Positions 59,338-64,000 of a DNA stretch of 64,000 bases are shown in pieces. Every line of letters starts with the position of its first letter. The first letter of the stretch is position 1. Where the stretch lies: contig MNCI01008033.1 of the NCBI GenBank assembly GCA_015680685.1, positions 203,740 through 267,739 on the forward strand. The letters run 5' to 3'. The notes under the pieces were generated by a model, which had not been told where the DNA came from, did no database searches, and was given only the letters and a program-made list of their open reading frames with translations. The position numbers were made by a program, and so were the translations under genes. Source of the stretch: Gnetum montanum (Eukaryota > Streptophyta > Gnetopsida > Gnetales > Gnetaceae).

Positions 59338-62124
59338 ATGGCCCCGAAACGTGTGCAGCAAGAAGGTCCTATTCAAGGTGAAGTGAAACAACCTCGGAGA
59401 GGTGGAAGACGGGTCCCTGCCAGACAACATGCAAAATAAGAGGTGCAATCATTCAGCATCCATCAAGAAGAACCTCCTACAAGATGGTATGGGCAAGCAG
59501 AAAGAGGAGTTGTTGCTGTGCCTGAACCGAGACAACAACTCACGTTGCCCCCGGAATGTGTTTAGGCTATCCATACGAAGTTCATAGTTGCTGCGATAAT
59601 CATGGAGCTGAACTTCGAACCTTTTGCAGAGTTTGCTCCTGAGGCTATTAGGGATCACCTTAAAGGGTCTCCCTTATGGCTTGTCCTCTCTGAGAGTAAT
59701 TCCTGGTACTTAGGTGAAATGTACCTGTTCTGGCACAATAAGGAGTAAGGCACCATGGTTAACATTTGTGGTGTGATAGTAGATTTTTCTGCACAAGCGA
59801 TTTTGGAAGTGTTAAACCTTCCGAATTTAGATCCCCAGGTTGCTCAGTTATCGACCCGATCAGACCCTGATGTGCGAACGGATTGGTTAGAGAAGGCTTA
59901 TGGCAGAGATAAAGCTTTTGGTGAGCTAACAACGGAAGAGTGAGTTTATTTCAAAATTGGAACCTATCACCTCTTCCCCACAAAAGGTTTGAAAAGAATA
60001 TCAACGTATGCGGCAAGGGGATGTGCAATGTTGATGGGAAAGGTTAACGCTAACCTTCCCCATCTATATTTAACGGAGATCCTAAGGCGATTCGAAGAAT
60101 GCAAGTCAGGGAAGATGGTGTTGCCTTTTCCCTGCCTTATCAGAAAACTATGCCGACAAGCTAGTATTCGGGGATACACAAATGATGTCCTTCAGAAGGC
60201 CCAGAATGCTTCTTATGCTGAGTTATTAAAGGCGCCAGCTCCAAGAAAGAGCACTGGAGAAGAGCTGGGACTAGATGAAGAAGAAGAACAAATGACTGGA
60301 TCACCTGCAACTCAACTTGCAAGACCTAGTCAACCTCCAGCCATAGTTCCCAACCAACAACAAGAAGCAGGACCCAGCACAGGCCAGGATCAGCCACCGC
60401 CGCAAGACTACAGACCGTTAATGAGCCATCATAGAGCCATCGCCGAGACGGTTAGTTGAGGAAGTCATGATGACACAAACCTCTTCCACATTATCGATGA
60501 TGCCGACCAGCCTGCTATTTCATTAGATCATACAAGGGGTGAGTTATCAATTCAAACAAGAGGAGGGAAAAGCATATGGTCACAACAGATCTCTGGAAAT
60601 GTGGCATCTTTTCAAGTGTAGTTAGAGACTGGTGAAGGGGCCACTGTGGTGGTCATGCAACACCAGGATGCTACGGGAGCTACTGAAGTGGTCGCTGACC
60701 ACATAAAAGAGTCCTTTAATGTACCTATTGTGCCACTAGTAGATCTTTTAGGAGCACAGGATGCTCAAACTCTTGCCGGAACCTCAATGACTCCTGCGGA
60801 ACATGAGGATGCACTGGACAGATTGCTTCAAACAGGACAAGTTTTAACGTCTCTGTTTGACATTCCCCAGGATGTAACAGCAATACAGTCAGACCTCATT
60901 TCCACAAAGGGGAAGCTGGTCATATCCGAAGTAAGGGCCGAGCATGCTGAAGTTGAAGTGCAGAAACTACAAGAGCAGCTTGTAACCTTACAAGCAGCAT
61001 AGCAGGATCCTTTGGAATTAGTTCCTGCAGACCAGCTGAAAAATTTTAGAACCAAGCAATTAATAAAGCTAATTGCAGAAAATAAGAAGGTGGCAGAAGA
61101 AAAGGAGACGGCCACTTGGGATGCCTCCGCAGCACAAGCGCAAACTCATGCGCATATTAAGGCACTCAAGGCCTTACAAGAAGAGAGTAAGTAGTTGGTT
61201 GCAGATAACCTTCGGTTGACTTCTGTGGAGAAACAAAAGAATGTTCTCGATGAACACTTTCATTAGTTGCGAGAACAGTTCATTTGGGTCAACCAAGATG
61301 TAAGCCGTTTAGCCAGAGAAAATCGAACCCTCTCAATGGAGGAGGTACGCGTTATTCGCCAAAAGTCAACCATCGAAATTAGCACGAGGCAGAATGAGGC
61401 TAAACGACACAAGAAGCTGAAGGAGCATTTCTGTGATCAGGTGGGGATGTACAAACAAATCCTAGAGAAGGAGATCCATATGGCCAAGGCTCAAATCAAC
61501 AACATCAGTGCCCAGCACACTGATTGGAGGGCCATATTAGACACTTACACCTTCTCCCACTAAGCAAAAATTAAGAATCAGAACCTGTAGATTCAAGACT
61601 TGAGCAAATACATGGAGTTGACAAACCTTAGATATGCCAACCTGGCCATGTTAACAGCAGGACATCTGAGGTCAGAGCTCAAGCAGCAGGTAGCTTCCAC
61701 CCATATCAAATATGAAGCAGAATTTGTAGAGCGTAAGAAGCTGGCTGAGAAACTAGATGTCTCAAATTCTGAACTTGCGGTGGTAAAAGAAAGCTACCAG
61801 GGACAAAAAGATGTTGCAACTGACTTGGCTCGATGGCTAAATGAGCTTCACGAATACAAAGATAAAGCCAGAGCCTATGAAGAGGAACGACGGGTGTTCA
61901 CGGCATGGTATGTCAAGGCTAATCAGATGTTTCTGCAACTACCCTGTCCGTGGGATGTGCTGACTCCATCAAACATCAAAACATTAGCATGGATGGCATA
62001 AGACCCTCAAACTGAAGAGGAGAATCTCCAGGTCATTCTTCAGCATTGTCAACCTTCAAAGCTTGGAGCACGTGACAAGGGGAAAGCACCCATGGAGGAG
62101 CCACTGCCACCAGGAACTACATGA
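59338..62124 (+). pseudogene. Accessory 3' ORF of element B (929-codon frame with 12 nonsense codons, no frameshift)
   Basis: A single frame from ATG 59338 to TGA 62122, interrupted only by stops at 59437, 59563, 59746, 59941, 60457, 60619, 61000, 61192, 61264, 61561, 61588 and 61999. Parts: basic N-terminus (MAPKRVQQ; PRRGGRR); a folded domain (about 59600-60210) with ICGVIVDFSAQAILEVLNLP, TDWLEKAYGRDKAF and LPFPCLIRKLCRQASI, resembling the 'putative plant transposon protein' family in VDFS...I..LL.LP and LP.P.LI..LCR; an acidic Pro/Gln-rich linker (60230-60450); a small conserved region (60640-60890); a long Glu/Lys/Gln/Ala-rich coiled coil (about 60900-61900); and a conserved tail (MFLQLPCPWDVLTPSN). 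No signal peptide or membrane helix. Homologous throughout to 38498-41340 of element A. Function unknown. Confidence 0.78.
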
Positions 62125-62286
62125 GTTCCACATTTTTGTAGTTGTAGTATTTTTTCTATGTGTTGTGTCTTCCCACACTGCGGCATTGTTTCATTTCTTT
62201 TCCCAGTTAATAATCCCATACCTATCCACTATGTAATCAATGGAACTTGTTCTCTTTTTAACTCGAGGATGAGTTTTTATTCAGTC

Positions 62287-62295
62287 GTGGGGGTA
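62287..62295 (+). other. Polypurine tract of element B
   Basis: GTGGGGGTA directly precedes the 3' LTR start TGATGAG at 62296, as expected for the plus-strand primer. Confidence 0.65.
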
Positions 62296-63204
62296 TGATG
62301 AGACGCGTTGCACATCGGCCGCGATATCGCATCCCCCACGATATCACATATGCAATATCGCGTCCTCCCCTATGATATCTCGTATGTGATATCGCAGTGC
62401 ACCACCATATCTATAAATAAGAGGTGGCCCTCCCTGGTTTGGGGATCCTAGTTAGAAGTAGTGAAGCTCTAGCAGTTTGATCCCTCCAGAGTTAGATTTT
62501 TTTCCCATGTCTGCCCGCAGTGTGGTGAATGTAATTGTACGGTGTCTTTATTTGAGTGTGTCGTACTTGGACACGCACATGACCGGCAATAAAGATCGAG
62601 ATTACTTCATCATTGCAGCATTCACTTTGTCATTTATTTATCTGGTATTTATTTAATGTTATTTATTTTTTTCTCTCTCACCCTTAAACTCCTAGAATGC
62701 GGAATGAGTACGACTTGATTACGAGCATTTAAGTGTGACTGCTTGGTAGCCCGGTGGTGTAGCTAGGATCTACGCTTGGTAACCCAATGGTGTATTTGGG
62801 ATCTACGCTTGGTAATCCCAGTGGCGTACCTAGGATCTATGCTTGGTAGTCCCAGTGGTAGTCGTGCACGAGGTCCAAGATGTGTACGGTTGATCAAGGA
62901 ATCGGTTGCTCGTCGCACTTAGGCTAGATTAGATTTTCTTACCCTTTTCCTCCTAGCTTAGCTTAGTTAATATTCTTTTCCATTGCCTTCAGGAGTAGCA
63001 TAGATTAAGAAACACATCATACATCTCATCTGGATTAAACCATACGTGAAAAATGCAATACTAGTCCAGGTGGGAAGACAGCAAACTGTGACCTAAGGAT
63101 AACTGTCTAGGTGCCACAACTAGTCCATCTGCGAAGTTCAATCGGATCATGCGTGCAACGCTCGTTTCGTATGGTTGAGTGTAGGGGTACCTCGCCACTC
63201 ATCA
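62296..63204 (+). repeat. 3' LTR of element B
   Basis: 909 bp, with the same ends as the 5' LTR. The GATATC palindrome array (62312-62400) is one unit shorter and carries several transition differences. TATAAATA at 62412-62419. Confidence 0.92.
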
Positions 63205-63915
63205 CCTACATCCTAAATCAAAGGTAATATTTACCAAACCATCACAAATCATTAGTTACCCATGAGCATAGAAGAAAGATGATGGACATAATAGATATGA
63301 TGATGACAATCAACCAAATAGAGTGAACACGCCTTTGACATCATCATCATCATTAATACCTTCTGAACTTCCATCACAGAAGGCAAAGGACATACCAATA
63401 CCATATCCTGATAGGTCAGCTAAGAAACTACATCGAGATGACCACCTAGAAATACTTTTTAAAGATATACATTTCAATAGTCCATTGTATTAAGCAATTT
63501 AAGGCACTCCTCTTTATGTTAAGTATCTTAAGACTTTATGCATCAAAAAGAGGTTTTCATCAAAATACAAGGATCTTAGAATTCCAACCATTCTCATCAC
63601 CATCAAGGATAGATACCTTCAAGATGCACTACTAGACTTAGCAGCAACTATAAACATCATTCCATCTAAGTTAGCCTAACAATTAGGCATTTTGGACATC
63701 AAAAACAATAACATGACTATATCCTTGGAAAATGATACAACAATATCACCTTTAGGAATAATGGAGAACATCATAATTAAGGTTGAGAATAGATTATATC
63801 TTGCTGATCTTGTCATAATAGAGGTCCATGATTTGGATTATTTTGTTGTTATCCTAGGGAAACCTTGGTTAGCTACTACCAATACCATAATTCACTGTTT
63901 CTTAAGATTACTCTA
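63205..63915 (+). pseudogene. Older Ty3/gypsy gag-protease relic, right half
   Basis: Continues the element interrupted by B. A linker reads KDIPIPYPDRS, then FKDIHFNSPLY and PLYVKYLKTLCIKKR (pre-protease motif usual in plant gypsy elements), followed by the protease segment DALLDLAATINIIPSKL (about 63631; D-L-G-A-S usual, Gly replaced by Ala), NDTTISPLGIMENIIIKVEN and VVILGKPWLATTNTIIH (63692-63895). A TAA at 63678 breaks the frame. It runs to the window edge without a visible RT. Confidence 0.75.
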
Positions 63916-64000
63916 ACTATTCTTTGCTAATATGGCATTTAACCTAAACATTTTTAACCTTAATAATAACATTTTAGAAAGATGTCAATAAGTAAAAATG
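63916..64000. other. Window end, no feature
   Basis: AT-rich continuation of the gypsy relic; nothing further to assign. Confidence 0.4.

Larger units (their letters stand above)
54359..63204 (+). mobile_element. Element B: pol-less Athila-like retrotransposon carrying gag and accessory ORF
   Basis: 8846 bp between LTRs of 927 and 909 bp (TGATGAG...CTCATCA). Contents: tRNA-Asp primer site, gag, Pro-rich gag tail, non-coding spacer, internal promoter-like block, accessory ORF, polypurine tract. No protease, RT, RNase H or integrase is found, so it would depend on an autonomous relative such as element A. LTR differences are few and mostly transitions, making it the youngest large element here. 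It is inserted in an older gypsy gag-protease relic (53845-54358 / 63205-63915). Flanks ATCCC and CCTAC do not form an obvious target duplication. Confidence 0.9.

Noticed and set aside
54354-63209. Target duplication for element B
   Set aside because: Flanks ATCCC and CCTAC do not match in any register tried by eye.

Overview
The window reads as nuclear DNA of a seed plant. It is AT-rich and gene-poor, and most recognisable sequence is decayed LTR retrotransposon. Scattered between are relics of plant gene families: a root cap/LEA-related secreted protein, a kinesin-14, an LRR receptor kinase, a cytoplasmic receptor-like kinase and a PIF1 helicase. The old, degraded, mostly unpurged elements would fit a large gymnosperm genome, but that is an inference; the sequence does not name the species. 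No host gene appears intact.

Layout. 1-5128 (minus): part of an Athila-like Ty3/gypsy element (element C), cut by the window edge. 5129-8750: AT-rich spacer with a tandem duplication. 8777-9942: root cap family pseudogene with a cluster of ACGT motifs upstream. 11030-11729: PIF1-type helicase relic. 11934-12445: a 0.5 kb near-perfect hairpin. 12936-17074: Ty1/copia element with ATTAG target duplication and a 5' LTR cut to about 98 bp. 17080-29255: AT-rich spacer with a copia gag relic (20560-21300), one unrecognised coding relic and several two-copy tandem duplications. 29261-42523: element A, a complete 13.3 kb Athila-like element (ATAAG target duplication) with gag, protease, RT/RNase H, integrase and an accessory 3' ORF. 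42950-44595 (minus): kinesin relic split by a solo LTR (43585-44373, TATAT target duplication). 45020-46946: 3' part of a Tekay-like chromovirus. 48290-50147: two kinase relics. 50423-53545: repeat-rich, unassigned. 53845-54358 and 63205-63915: an older gypsy gag-protease relic, split by element B. 54359-63204: element B, LTRs plus gag plus the accessory ORF, with no pol.

The most interesting point is the shared plan of A, B and C. All use a primer site matching plant tRNA-Asp. A and B both carry the same extra ORF next to the 3' LTR: a basic N-terminus, a domain resembling the 'putative plant transposon protein' family, then a very long coiled coil. In all three, a second internal promoter-like block lies on the path to that ORF. 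In each element this block repeats the palindromic motif array and TATA box of that element's own LTR, although the palindrome itself differs: GGGGCCCC in A, GCGATATCGC in B, AATATT/GATATC in C. The LTR and internal arrays therefore seem to have changed together. B and C look like non-autonomous derivatives that lost pol but kept gag and the accessory unit.
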